A stretch of 64,000 bases of DNA, taken from NCBI RefSeq assembly GCF_003048875.2, contig NZ_CP049264.1, positions 1,860,001 to 1,924,000 of the forward strand, read 5' to 3'. The stretch comes from Campylobacter concisus. Its GTDB lineage: Bacteria > Campylobacterota > Campylobacteria > Campylobacterales > Campylobacteraceae. Position numbers and translations under genes: made by a program. The stretch's first letter is position 1, and every line of letters starts with the position of its first letter. The notes beneath the pieces were generated by a model. It was not told where the DNA came from, did not search any database, and saw only the letters and a program-made list of their open reading frames with translations. Positions 47,246-56,086 of the stretch are shown here, piece after piece.

Positions 47246-47401
47246 TTATTCTGTTTTTTCTTTAACGTAACTAGCGCCGTCATTGATCTTCTCTTTAGTC
47301 CATTCTTTGGCATTATGAGTATCTTCTTTTACGCCGTGCCAAGTGTTTGAACAACCTACTGCAAAAAATGCCATACATACTATTAAAAGCAATTTTTTCA
47401 T
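47246..47401 (-). CDS. Entericidin-like small lipoprotein
   Basis: 51 codons. Lipoprotein signal with lipobox VGC (Cys17), then SNTWHGVKEDTHNA, close to the entericidin A/B pattern (C-NT-GxGxD). The rest is a charged amphipathic helix. In E. coli such proteins are envelope stress-linked bacteriolytic peptides. Lies between tRNA-Ser and tRNA-Cys with no second entericidin beside it. AAGGGATAACG precedes the ATG. Confidence 0.82.
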   Translation of the reverse strand: MKKLLLIVCMAFFAVGCSNTWHGVKEDTHNAKEWTKEKINDGASYVKEKTE

Positions 47402-47432
47402 CGTTATCCCTTTATGTAGTTATTTTTGAAGT

Positions 47433-47506
47433 TGGAGGCGACACCCGGATTCGAACCGGGGATCAAAGCTTTGCAGGCTCATGCCTTACCACTTGGCCAT
47501 GTCGCC
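47433..47506 (-). tRNA. tRNA-Cys(GCA)
   Basis: 74 nt with CCA. Acceptor GGCGACA/TGTCGCC, discriminator T, anticodon GCA in CCTGCAAAGC, T-arm CCCGGTTCGAATCCGGG. Confidence 0.97.
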
Positions 47507-47513
47507 GTTTTGG

Positions 47514-47600
47514 TGGTGCCCGAGACCGGACTTGAACCGGTACGGTAAAAACTACCGAGGGATTTTAAGTCCCTTGCGTCTACCATTCCGCCACTCGGGC
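47514..47600 (-). tRNA. tRNA-Leu(UAA)
   Basis: 87 nt with CCA. Acceptor GCCCGAG/CTCGGGC, discriminator A, anticodon TAA in ACTTAAAAT, long variable arm CGGTAG...CTACCG, T-loop TTCAAGT. Confidence 0.97.
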
Positions 47601-47609
47601 AAAATTTAA

Positions 47610-47684
47610 TGGAGCGGGAAACGAGATTCGAACTCGCGACCCCAACCTTGGCAAGGTTGTGCTCTACCCCTGAGCTATTCCCGC
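47610..47684 (-). tRNA. tRNA-Gly(GCC)
   Basis: 75 nt with CCA. Acceptor GCGGGAA/TTCCCGC, discriminator T, anticodon GCC in CTTGCCAAG, T-loop TTCGAAT. Confidence 0.97.
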
Positions 47685-47787
47685 GTTAAAGGTTGCAATG
47701 TTATCCAAAAGTTGCTTAAAAATTTATTTTATAAAAACGACTTTCAAAAAAATGTAAGCCATAAAAAGATAAAATACCAAATCTTTT

Positions 47788-47863
<76 letters not shown>

Positions 47864-47965
47864 TGTTTTACTCTCTTTTTTTGCTAACAAATATTTTCAC
47901 GTTTTTCATGAAATTTTACGTCAAATATATGTAAAAATTTAGAATTCTTTCGCTACATTAACAAA

Positions 47966-48706
47966 ATGTATAATTTAAAACAATATGTAAATGAAATTTT
48001 AAAAAATCACCACGATGAGCGTGTATTTAGCTTTGAATTTGATGGGCAAAAATTTTGGTTAAAACGCATTGAAAAGAGCATCGAAGGCAGCTTTTTAACT
48101 AAAATTTTTAAACCAAACCCTTATAAATCTTTTGCTGCCGAGATAAAAAAGCTTGAAATTTTAAACGAGGCAAATGCCCCTGCTCCAAAACTCGTGCTAA
48201 AAAGTGATGAATTTTTCGTTATAGAAGATGTTGGTGAGCCAGTTGCTAGGCTATTTAAATATAGCACCGATGAAAAATTTAAGCATAAAATTTTACTAAA
48301 AGTAGCCCGTGCATTAGCTGGACTTCACGCACTAAATTTCGCGCATGGACGCCCAGCACTTAGGGATATTGCCATAAAAAATGACGAGATAAAATTTCTT
48401 GATTTTGAGTCAAAATTTTTTAGCGATGATCTAGAGCTTAGAAAGTGTCGTGATCTGCTAGTTTTCATCCACGAGCTCTACCGACAAAAAATTTCAAACG
48501 AGCTTGTAAAGGAGGCGATTGATGAGTACATTAAGGCTAATGGCAGCGAAATTTACGAGCACTCTTTGCGCTTAATAGTGAAATTTAAACCACTTTACTA
48601 CCTGCTAAGGCCGTTTAAATTTTTAGACAAAAAAGATCTAAATGCGGCTATTTCAACATTTGAGCTACTTTTACCAGCCGCAAAATCCAAAATCACATCT
48701 AGATAA
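47966..48706 (+). CDS. Kinase-fold protein, LPS kinase/BUD32-like
   Basis: 246 residues. The protein-kinase-like core shows FWLKRI (ATP-binding Lys, near 29), VIEDVGEPVARLF hinge, HGRPALRDI (catalytic loop with Asp) and FLDFE, where DFE stands in place of the metal-binding DFG. This is the pattern of small LPS heptose/Kdo kinases (WaaP/RfaP, KdkA type) of Gram-negatives. Likely a LPS sugar kinase, but not certain. Single gene. Confidence 0.75.
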   Translation: MYNLKQYVNEILKNHHDERVFSFEFDGQKFWLKRIEKSIEGSFLTKIFKPNPYKSFAAEIKKLEILNEANAPAPKLVLKSDEFFVIEDVGEPVARLFKYSTDEKFKHKILLKVARALAGLHALNFAHGRPALRDIAIKNDEIKFLDFESKFFSDDLELRKCRDLLVFIHELYRQKISNELVKEAIDEYIKANGSEIYEHSLRLIVKFKPLYYLLRPFKFLDKKDLNAAISTFELLLPAAKSKITSR

Positions 48707-48753
48707 CTAAAAAATAATCTTCTAAATTTTATCTCTACTTAACAAAAAATAAA

Positions 48754-48770
48754 TTAATATTCGTTATTAA
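48754..48770 (+). promoter_or_regulatory. Inverted repeat, possible Fur-type site
   Basis: TTAATA-TTCGT-TATTAA, 16 nt above the start of the PepSY gene. AT-rich palindromes of this kind occur at Fur sites, and PepSY membrane proteins are often iron-regulated. Confidence 0.3.
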
Positions 48771-48786
48771 AATTAAAAGGAGATAT

Positions 48787-49911
48787 ATGCTTTTAAAGCG
48801 CAACAAAATTATTTTCAACATCCACCTAATAATCGGCCTGATCGCGACTATACCGCTACTTATCATGACACTTGCAGCGCCATTTGCCTCTTATAGAGAG
48901 GAGATCAAGTCTGCGATAAATGAAAAATATATAAATTTAACGCCTAGCGAAAAGCCAAATTTAAGCTTAAGCGAAATCCTCGCCAAAGCAAAAAGCGAGA
49001 TCAAATTTGATACGCTTGAAAACGTGCAAATCGGCGGCGAAAACAAAGCCTATAGCATCAGCGTCACTAAAGATAAAAAGCCCTTAAATTTCTTCATCGA
49101 TCCACGTAGCGGCGAGGTGATCAGCGAAGACTGGGGCGAGAAAACTCGCATGATAATACTAAGCCTACATAGAAATTTAGGCCTTGCCCTGCTTGATAGC
49201 AAAGTCCCAGCCAACATCGGCAAGCAAATAGTCGCCATTAGCTCCATCATCATGGCTCTACTTGCGATCAGCGGCCTCATCCTCTACGCACCAGCGATCA
49301 AGCGAAATTTACTAAATTCGCTAAAAATAAAGCTAAACGCAAAAGGCTACGCCTGCTTTTACAACCTCCACACGAGCCTTGGCACCTACGTGGCGATCCT
49401 GCTTGTCGTGATGTCGCTAACTGGTCTTTACTGGTCTTATGGCTGGGTCAGAAACAGCGTAAATAGCATATTTTTCGAGCTAAAACCAAGCCAAGCGCAA
49501 AGGGCAATGCCTCAAAGAAATTTAATCCCAATAAGCGATGAGAAATTTAAAGAGATCGAGACTGCGGAGCAAATTTTTAAAGACAATGTCACACTAGAGC
49601 TAAAATCACTCACGATAAACGTGCCTGAAAACAACCAAAGCACCTACACCATAAACTACGAAACTAGCGAGAGCCAAGTGGGCAAACTAAAGCTTGACGC
49701 GAGCGCTGGCAAGATCAAAGAAAACAAGCTTGTTAGCAAGAGTGATAGCATCCCAGAGGCAAAAAAGGCTGGTCGCAAGGTGCTTAGCCTGCACACTGGA
49801 GAGATGTTTGGCGAGGTCGGTCAGATCGTCTTTGCCATCTCTTGCGTGATCGCGGTTTTACTAATAATAACTGGCTTTTTGATGACCATAAAAAGGAGCA
49901 AAGCCATATAA
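48787..49911 (+). CDS. PepSY-associated transmembrane protein
   Basis: 374 residues. Membrane helix at 10-32, a periplasmic PepSY-like segment (33-120, with FFIDPRSGEVISEDW), HRNLGLALL with the conserved His, paired helices (about 145-170 and 200-222; FYNLHTSLGTYVA has a second His), another PepSY-like part and a final helix. This layout fits the family of iron-linked reductases/uptake partners. AAAGGAG is placed before the ATG. Confidence 0.88.
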   Translation: MLLKRNKIIFNIHLIIGLIATIPLLIMTLAAPFASYREEIKSAINEKYINLTPSEKPNLSLSEILAKAKSEIKFDTLENVQIGGENKAYSISVTKDKKPLNFFIDPRSGEVISEDWGEKTRMIILSLHRNLGLALLDSKVPANIGKQIVAISSIIMALLAISGLILYAPAIKRNLLNSLKIKLNAKGYACFYNLHTSLGTYVAILLVVMSLTGLYWSYGWVRNSVNSIFFELKPSQAQRAMPQRNLIPISDEKFKEIETAEQIFKDNVTLELKSLTINVPENNQSTYTINYETSESQVGKLKLDASAGKIKENKLVSKSDSIPEAKKAGRKVLSLHTGEMFGEVGQIVFAISCVIAVLLIITGFLMTIKRSKAI

Positions 49912-49982
49912 ATAAAAGTAAATTTTTACCTTGCTTTGGGTAAGATTTTAAGAAATTTTTACCACAAACAAGAGAGAAATTT

Positions 49983-51005
49983 ATGAACAGAAAACGCATC
50001 TACAACCCAAGTTCAAATGAAAATTTGACTGACAGAAGAGTCTTTAACGGCAACCCACACGGCATTTTAAATTTCACCAAGGCAAAATACGAGTGGGCGT
50101 TAAAGCTTTGGGACCTCATGGAGGCAAACACATGGTTTCCAAAAGAGGTCGATACCACCGACGACGTGCGCGACTACGCCTACAACCTCACAGAGGCTGA
50201 AAAGCGCATGTACGACCTTGTCTGGAGCCAGCTCATCTCGATGGATAGCTTCCAGACAAACAACCTAGCTGACAACATCAACCCTTACATCACCGCCCCA
50301 GAGATCAACGCCGTGCTAAGCCGCCAAGCCTACGAAGAGGCAAACCACAGCAAGTCTTACGCTGTCATGGTCGAGGCGATCTGTGACAACACCGACCTCA
50401 TCTACGAGATGGAGAAGCACGACGACGTCTTGCGCGAGAAAAACGACTATATCTCAAGCGTTTATGAAGAGCTTGCAGGCGAAGTAACTGATGAGAAGCT
50501 GCTTCTTGCGATGGTTGCCAACCAAATTTTAGAGGGCATCTACTTTTACAGCGGCTTTACAGCGATCTACGCTCTAGCTCGCGCTGGCAAGATGCTGGGC
50601 TCAGCACAGATGATCCGCTTCATCCAACGCGACGAGATCACACACCTGCTTTTGTTTCAAAACATGATAAATTCAGTCCGCAAAGAGAGGCCTGACCTTT
50701 TCACGCCTGAGACTGAGGCAAAAATTTATGATATGTTTGAAAAAGCTGGAAATTTAGAGATCAAATGGGGCAAATACATCACCCAAAACCAAATAATGGG
50801 TTTTACAGACGATATCATCGAGCAGTACATCCACTATCTCATCGACCAGCGCCTAGTTGCGATCGGCCTAAAACGCAAATACAACGTCGCTCACCCGATC
50901 AAATGGGTCGATGACTTTGCTAAATTTAACGACCAAAAGTCAAATTTCTTTGAAGCAAAGGTGACAAACTATAGCAAGGGAAGTATCAGCTTTGATGACT
51001 TTTAA
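49983..51005 (+). CDS. nrdB: Ribonucleotide reductase class I beta subunit
   Basis: 340 residues. Di-iron and radical residues of the R2 fold are visible: RQAYEEANHSKSYAVM contains ligands Glu and His and the radical Tyr in the order E-x-x-H-x-x-x-Y; LEGIYFYSGF and RDEITH supply the remaining Glu, Glu and His. Makes the radical for deoxyribonucleotide synthesis; nrdA is not in the window. Overlaps the next lipoprotein gene by 14 nt. Confidence 0.97.
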   Translation: MNRKRIYNPSSNENLTDRRVFNGNPHGILNFTKAKYEWALKLWDLMEANTWFPKEVDTTDDVRDYAYNLTEAEKRMYDLVWSQLISMDSFQTNNLADNINPYITAPEINAVLSRQAYEEANHSKSYAVMVEAICDNTDLIYEMEKHDDVLREKNDYISSVYEELAGEVTDEKLLLAMVANQILEGIYFYSGFTAIYALARAGKMLGSAQMIRFIQRDEITHLLLFQNMINSVRKERPDLFTPETEAKIYDMFEKAGNLEIKWGKYITQNQIMGFTDDIIEQYIHYLIDQRLVAIGLKRKYNVAHPIKWVDDFAKFNDQKSNFFEAKVTNYSKGSISFDDF

Positions 51006-51486
51006 AAATGGCATCTTAGCCCTTGTCTGCGTGCTTTTTGTGGGGTGTGCGAGTAGTAGTAATGAAAGAGCCATTAGCATAGCAAATAAGGATTTATTAA
51101 ATAGTTTTAACCCTTACATACTTGCAAAAACTAACGAAACCAAAGATGCCGTCACCTACCAAAGCATGCCAGCTGGCGATGTTTGGCCAAGTCTAGCGCC
51201 TATTGGCTCTGCGCTTGTTGTTGATGTTTTTAAAGAGATAAACAAAACATGCAACTTCAAATATAGCGACCTAAAAGAGACTAGGATGGTATATTTTGAC
51301 GATAAAACCTCGTTTTCTTATGAAGTTTGGGTATTTAACGACCCGCTTTCAGAGCGCGATGACAAGATCACAGCCATAACTGTTTTACTAAAGCCAACGC
51401 CTGATATCGGCGGCACAGATATGGATTTTAGGATACCAGCGGATTGTCATGCGCCAAAGCAAACTACATTTGTATTTGGAAAATAA
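50992..51486 (+). CDS. Putative lipoprotein, unknown
   Basis: 164 residues with a lipobox FVGC (Cys19) after MMTFKNGILALVCVLFVG. The start overlaps the nrdB end; an ATG pair at 50992/50995. The body has Cys in NKTCNFKYS and ADCHAP that may pair. No family named. The stop codon is followed at once by the hydrolase ATG. Confidence 0.8.
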   Translation: MMTFKNGILALVCVLFVGCASSSNERAISIANKDLLNSFNPYILAKTNETKDAVTYQSMPAGDVWPSLAPIGSALVVDVFKEINKTCNFKYSDLKETRMVYFDDKTSFSYEVWVFNDPLSERDDKITAITVLLKPTPDIGGTDMDFRIPADCHAPKQTTFVFGK

Positions 51487-52254
51487 ATGAGCGAAAATTT
51501 AAACCTAATAAGCCTAACTTTAAAGGCAAAAAATACAACAGATCGCCTAGAGGAGCTTGCAAATTTAGTTGAGGCTGCACCTGAAAACTCACTCCTACTT
51601 GCAAGCGAGCTTTGCATAAGCGGCTATGATTTCGACGGCTTTTTTGCTGGGGCAAATAAAGCGATGCTTGGTGGCATGATAGGCAGCTTTGATGCGATGC
51701 TACTTGAGCGCTTGCAAGAGGCGCTTAGCCCAGATAAATTTCTTGGTTTTACGCACCTTAGCAGCCTAAACAAAAGCGCAGGGCTCGCTCAAATTTCAAA
51801 TCTAAATCCGCACCAACCAAAAATTTATAACGAATTTTTACTTCTTAACTCAAACAACGTCTTTCATTCGCAGTTTAAGGCTGAGCTTTTTAGGCCAAAT
51901 TTAGAGCACGAGATCTTTGCTGCTGGCGAAGTGAGCGATATAAATGCTTTTGATTTTAGGGGGCTAAGGCTTGGCGTGCTGATATGCTTTGAGCTACGTG
52001 ATAGCAGGCTTTGGGCAAAGCTAAAAGGGTGTGACATCATTATGGTGCCAGCCATGTGGGGCAAGGCTAGAGAGGACGCCTACCTTAGCCTTTGCAAGGC
52101 GCTTGCGATCGCAAATAACTGCTACGTCATGATATCAAGCTCGCTTGATCTTGAGGTCGCTGGGGTCTTTTTGCCAGATGGCACGCTAGAAGCAAGCGCA
52201 GTTTTTGACGCAAATTTGATAGCGCAGATAAAGAAAAATTTAGGGCTTTTATAA
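51487..52254 (+). CDS. Carbon-nitrogen hydrolase (nitrilase superfamily)
   Basis: 255 residues. The catalytic triad of the family is in place: Glu in ASELCISGYDF (about 39), Lys in FKAELFRPN (about 128) and Cys in GVLICFELRD (about 160). These enzymes hydrolyse amide or nitrile bonds in the cytoplasm; the substrate is not known. Starts directly after the lipoprotein stop (TAAATG). Confidence 0.92.
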   Translation: MSENLNLISLTLKAKNTTDRLEELANLVEAAPENSLLLASELCISGYDFDGFFAGANKAMLGGMIGSFDAMLLERLQEALSPDKFLGFTHLSSLNKSAGLAQISNLNPHQPKIYNEFLLLNSNNVFHSQFKAELFRPNLEHEIFAAGEVSDINAFDFRGLRLGVLICFELRDSRLWAKLKGCDIIMVPAMWGKAREDAYLSLCKALAIANNCYVMISSSLDLEVAGVFLPDGTLEASAVFDANLIAQIKKNLGLL

Positions 52255-52277
52255 ATTTTAAGATAAGCTTTAAATCG

Positions 52278-52283
52278 TATAAT
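52278..52283 (+). promoter_or_regulatory. -10 element for pcm
   Basis: TCGTATAATAG box 32 nt above the TTG start at 52315. Confidence 0.55.
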
Positions 52284-52314
52284 AGCGATTTAAAATTTGT
52301 TTAGGATAGAAATT

Positions 52315-52947
52315 TTGACCCAATTAGAAGCGATAAAATGCCAAAATTTAGCTAGCGACATAGCCGACGAGATCACGCTAAGTCCGCTTTTGTTTGACGC
52401 GATATCAACAACCGAGCGCGAAATTTTCGTGCCTATCCCTGCACATGCTTACAAGCTTGACGCGCAGCCGATACTGGGTAATCAGTGGATCAGCTCGCCA
52501 CTAACGGTGGCAAAGATGACGATGGCGCTAGAGTGCGAAAATGTGGATAATATCCTAGAAATAGGCTGTGGCAGCGGCTATCAAGCAGCGATATTAAGCA
52601 AGCTCGCGCATAGAATTTTTAGCGTTGAGCGCATAGAAAAGCTAGCCATGGAGGCAAAAAAACGCTTCGAGACGCTAAAGATCAAAAACGTACACGTAAG
52701 ATATGATGATGGCAACAACGGCTGGCGAAGCTACGCGCCGTTTGATAGGATTTTACTCTCGGCTGCTGCTGATGAGATCTCGCCAAATTTATTCGCTCAA
52801 CTAAAAAATGGCGGCATCTTGGTCGCTCCGATGAAAAAAGATGGCAAGCAGTTTATCGCTAAATTTAGAAAAGACGAGAGTGGAAATTTAGAAAAAGAGT
52901 TTTTAGACGAGTGCCTTTTTGTGCCACTTCTTGAGGGCAGAGAGTAG
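52315..52947 (+). CDS. pcm: Protein-L-isoaspartate O-methyltransferase
   Basis: 210 residues from a TTG at 52315, chosen because AGGA lies 8 nt upstream; the frame is open 18 nt further. SAM-binding ILEIGCGSGYQAAIL (near 85) and the isoaspartyl-pocket segment QWISSPLTVAKM, with FDRILLSAAADEIS, are diagnostic. Repairs aged proteins. Confidence 0.93.
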   Translation: MTQLEAIKCQNLASDIADEITLSPLLFDAISTTEREIFVPIPAHAYKLDAQPILGNQWISSPLTVAKMTMALECENVDNILEIGCGSGYQAAILSKLAHRIFSVERIEKLAMEAKKRFETLKIKNVHVRYDDGNNGWRSYAPFDRILLSAAADEISPNLFAQLKNGGILVAPMKKDGKQFIAKFRKDESGNLEKEFLDECLFVPLLEGRE

Positions 52948-52963
52948 AGGCTTTTACCTCTAC
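52944..52963. terminator. Hairpin between pcm and the 52966 gene
   Basis: GTAGAGG-CTTTTA-CCTCTAC spans the pcm stop in a convergent junction; no strong T-run on either side. Confidence 0.45.
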
Positions 52964-52965
52964 AA

Positions 52966-53448
52966 CTACCACCTAACTAGCCACTCGCCGCTTGGGTGCT
53001 GCGTAAATACAATATCATCAAATTTTGTAGTCTCTTCGCCATCTGCTGTGATAAATGTAACGCTAAAGCTAAATGCGTTTTTGGCGATAAATTTCACATT
53101 TTCTATACTCAAAATATCGACGCTGTCGCTACAAGTGCCACTAGCCCTTTTTGAATAGCTATCATCTCTTCGTAGCGCAGGTGCCCTTGTGCCACCTTCC
53201 ATAAATTTATCATTTTTATTAGCCTTATAGCATGCCATATTTGCTAAAAATTCCTGCATCCTAGGCTTTGCGCTATCAAATTTCGCTTGATACTCCTTTG
53301 GCACCTTAACGCCCAAAATAGCGCCTGGCACCGTCTGACCAACTAAATTTCTACTTTTTGTTAGCATTGGCTCGCTTTTTGGATCGCAAAAGGCAAAGCT
53401 ACCAAAAACGGCACAGAGTACAATGACAAGAAGCGATTTTGTTTTCAT
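52966..53448 (-). CDS. Secreted protein, unknown
   Basis: 160 residues with signal peptide (MKTKSLLVIVLCAVFGSFAF-C). The mature part starts CDPKSEP and has further Cys in ACYKANKN and GTCSDSVD. Ends with a DIVFTQHPSGEWLVRW pattern. No family known. AAAGGAG precedes the ATG. Confidence 0.78.
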   Translation of the reverse strand: MKTKSLLVIVLCAVFGSFAFCDPKSEPMLTKSRNLVGQTVPGAILGVKVPKEYQAKFDSAKPRMQEFLANMACYKANKNDKFMEGGTRAPALRRDDSYSKRASGTCSDSVDILSIENVKFIAKNAFSFSVTFITADGEETTKFDDIVFTQHPSGEWLVRW

Positions 53449-53577
53449 TTTTCTCCTTTTTAAATAAGAGCCATTCTATCTTGTGCCACTTAAAAGTTGC
53501 TTGAGTTATAAATTTAAATAATAAATTTGAGTTTTTAGGAGAGGCAAAGCCTAAGCCTTGCCATAAATTTAGATTTT

Positions 53578-54162
53578 TTAGAATTTATAAGTGTAGCCTG
53601 TGTAAATTCCCACACTTGTATCTCTTAGCTGAGCGCCGCTATTTTTCTTATAAAATGTCTTATCAGCTTTTAGACCAAACTCAAGCGCGTTGTGAGCGTC
53701 AAATGAGTACTGACCGCCAGCTTTTGCGCCAACTAACAAACCTTTGAAATTTTTCTTACTAGTTTCGTTTTCAAAGCTTTGTCTAACACTTAGATAACCA
53801 AGACCAGCATAACCGCCAAGTACGGCTTTAAAGTTTTCAGTGATGTTTGGTGTGTAGTCAGCGCCTGCTATAAGCTTATGTTTGCTCCATTTTGCGTCTG
53901 CTTCACCAGCATTTTTTCTAGCTTTAAAGTCGTAGTAGTAGCCACCATACGCTCTATAGCTGTCAAAATCATAACCGCCATAAAAGCCAAGTCCGTAGTG
54001 ACCTTTGTTGAAGTTATTTTTTTCGCTTTTTGCGATATTTTTAGTTTTGATCTTTGAATTGAACGAATAATCACCCTCGCCACCGACAAATGCACCTTGC
54101 GCAAGTGCAGCTGAACTAACTAAAGCTAAAACCAAGCTTGATTTTACAAGTAAATTTTTCAT
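53578..54162 (-). CDS. Outer-membrane beta-barrel protein (OMP_b-brl type), copy 1
   Basis: 194 residues with a signal peptide (MKNLLVKSSLVLALVSSAALA-Q). Alternating aromatic/Gly strands, GFYGGYDFDSYRAYGGYYYDF, and the C-terminal strand YTGYTYKF with terminal Phe required for BAM insertion. One of three paralogues in the window (also 55067 and 58337), which share the pattern G-YDF, KW-HK, GADYTP and LE-G-KAD. Size suggests an eight-strand barrel. AAAGGAG precedes the ATG. Confidence 0.9.
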   Translation of the reverse strand: MKNLLVKSSLVLALVSSAALAQGAFVGGEGDYSFNSKIKTKNIAKSEKNNFNKGHYGLGFYGGYDFDSYRAYGGYYYDFKARKNAGEADAKWSKHKLIAGADYTPNITENFKAVLGGYAGLGYLSVRQSFENETSKKNFKGLLVGAKAGGQYSFDAHNALEFGLKADKTFYKKNSGAQLRDTSVGIYTGYTYKF

Positions 54163-54332
54163 ACTTCTCCTTTAAAAATTTTCGTGATTTTACTATTACG
54201 CGTTTAATCTATATGAAATTTAAATTTAACAAAGCCCTATTTTTCATAGTTTGTGAGCTTTTAAATTTAAATTCATCTATATTTACTATTAAATTTTAAA
54301 ATTACACAAAATTTTTCAACAAAGGAGAGAAA

Positions 54333-54551
54333 ATGGCACTAGATAAAGAGCTAGTAAATTTCGGTGAAGAGCATGAGCTAAATGCGATCCTTTCAAAATT
54401 TGGCAAATCACAAAGCCAAAAAAACAGAGCAACACTTGGCGAGCTTGGCAAAAAATGCAAGGAAAAACTTGCTAAAAGAGTGCTAACTCAAGACGAATTT
54501 GGTGAGTTTGTAAAAGCACACCTAAAAGAGCTTGAAGACAAAAAAGCTTAA
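54333..54551 (+). CDS. Small basic helical protein, unknown
   Basis: 72 residues, no signal, predicted all-helical, with GKSQSQKNRATLGELGKKCKEKLAK as the basic centre. AAAGGAGAG precedes the ATG, so translation is well supported. A DNA/RNA-binding role is possible but unsupported by a motif. Stands alone on the plus strand among minus-strand secreted proteins. Confidence 0.75.
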   Translation: MALDKELVNFGEEHELNAILSKFGKSQSQKNRATLGELGKKCKEKLAKRVLTQDEFGEFVKAHLKELEDKKA

Positions 54552-54554
54552 ATC

Positions 54555-54572
54555 TCTGGGGGCAACCCCAGA
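54555..54572. terminator. Terminator between convergent small genes
   Basis: TCTGGGG-GCAA-CCCCAGA between the genes ending at 54551 and 54578. Confidence 0.65.
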
Positions 54573-54577
54573 AAATC

Positions 54578-54961
54578 CTACTTGCAATCCTCTTTTGTCA
54601 AATTTATCACAGTAAAATTTTTGCCATTTGCGTAGTTGTATATCCACGAGGCTTTATCGATAAGAGGGTTTTTACTGCTACAAAAGTCCTCTTTTAGCAT
54701 TTCAGTCTGCAACTTTTTAAACTCATCTATCTGTTCTTTAGTAAATTTACTAAATTTAATATCCTCGCTATCATTTATAACAAACGTGGTTTTTAGGGTC
54801 TCATTTTCGCATGTAGCACCCGTTATTACGCTATTTTCATCGACTCTTGTGGGAGCTGGCTCATCGATCATGCTTACAACAGCTTTAATAAATGCATTAT
54901 CACAATCAACTGCAAACGTAGAGGTCAAGAGCATAGATAGAGACAATATTATTTTCTTCAT
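54578..54961 (-). CDS. Secreted protein, unknown
   Basis: 127 residues with a signal peptide (MKKIILSLSMLLTSTFA-V). Four Cys in VDCDNAF, ATCENE, DFCSSKN and EDCK suggest two disulfides. A similar size and layout to small secreted proteins in this genus; no domain recognised. Confidence 0.78.
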   Translation of the reverse strand: MKKIILSLSMLLTSTFAVDCDNAFIKAVVSMIDEPAPTRVDENSVITGATCENETLKTTFVINDSEDIKFSKFTKEQIDEFKKLQTEMLKEDFCSSKNPLIDKASWIYNYANGKNFTVINLTKEDCK

Positions 54962-55066
54962 TTTGTGTCCTTTTTGGAAAGTATATTAAATTTAATGGTA
55001 AAAATACTAGAGATAAATTTGCGCCCAAACTAGGACGCAAATTTCTTAAGGAGGGAATGTTTAAAA

Positions 55067-55657
55067 TTAAAATTTATAAGTGTAGCCTACGTAAAGACCG
55101 ATGTTGCTCTCTCTAACTTTAACTTCTTCAATTTTTCTATAAAAAGTATAGTCAGCCTTAACGCCAGCCTCTAAAATATTGTTTTGATCAAGTAAGTACT
55201 CAGCACCGAATTTTGTGCCCAAAACAAAACCAGTTGAGTGTTGTGCACTATCTGAATTATCTACCTTAAATTTTATTCTTGAAACGCCAGTATAAGCACC
55301 TGCTACAAGCTTAACATCGCTGGTAATGCTTGGAGTATAGTCGGCACCTGCTAGAAAGCTGTGTTTATTCCACTTAATTGTATATTTTTCACCATCATCT
55401 TCTAACTCTTTTTTAGTCTGAAAATTATAAAAATAAGCACCATAAGCTCTGAAGTTGTCAAAATCATAACCAGCTTTTATGCCACTGTTAAATTGACCTT
55501 TCCTAAGTCTTGCTCCATCGTTAGCCTCAGATAACTTTACATTTGACGCAAAAGAGTATCCGCCCTCGTAACCAATAAATGCTCCCTCTGCCATAGCAAA
55601 TGAGCAAACCGCACATGCAATCATGCTAGCTTTCAAAAATGAACTTTTCATTTTCAA
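55067..55657 (-). CDS. Outer-membrane beta-barrel protein (OMP_b-brl type), copy 2
   Basis: 196 residues, signal peptide (MKMKSSFLKASMIACAVCSFAMA-E). It shares GYEGGYSF, IKAGYDFDNFRAYGAYFYNF, IKWNKHSFLAGADYTPSIT, LEAGVKADYTFYR and the end YVGYTYKF with the copies at 53578 and 58337. The outer loops differ. Preceded by a 429-nt gap. Confidence 0.9.
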   Translation of the reverse strand: MKMKSSFLKASMIACAVCSFAMAEGAFIGYEGGYSFASNVKLSEANDGARLRKGQFNSGIKAGYDFDNFRAYGAYFYNFQTKKELEDDGEKYTIKWNKHSFLAGADYTPSITSDVKLVAGAYTGVSRIKFKVDNSDSAQHSTGFVLGTKFGAEYLLDQNNILEAGVKADYTFYRKIEEVKVRESNIGLYVGYTYKF

Positions 55658-56086
55658 TCCTTTAAAAATATAATGTAAATGTAATTTTACGGATTTTTAT
55701 TTAAAAAATTATTAATTTATAATATTAAATAAGCATTGATAAATTTACTTTGTTTATAAAGTTCGTATTTTAGGGATTTATAAAGATAAATTTATAAAAT
55801 TTTTAATTATTAAAAAGTAACACCTAGTCGTTAAATTTCAAAAAAATGCTATAAATTTTCTCGCACGAGAGGCTGCGATATAAGAGGTCAGCTAAATGAT
55901 TTTTTTAGAGATAAACTATTTCTAAAAAAAGCTTAAATTTCTAGCTTTTCTGTATTTTTATCAAATAACCCATTAAATTTAATAGATAAAATTTATAACT
56001 TTCAAAAAATATCTAAAAATTTGGTATCCTAAGAAGCATTTGCAAGTGTAATGCAAGAGGACAAAGAGCTAGTCGAAGTATTAAAT
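55658..56086. other. Gene-free region
   Basis: 429 AT-rich bases above the copy-2 barrel gene. No ORF of convincing coding character; the open stretch GAAGCATTTGCAAGTG...(56033-56086, plus) reads well for 18 codons but has no start signal and runs into the opposite gene. Confidence 0.5.

Noticed and set aside
47347-47535. Open frame across tRNA-Cys
   Set aside because: It reads through a tRNA gene on the other strand; the peptide is an artefact.
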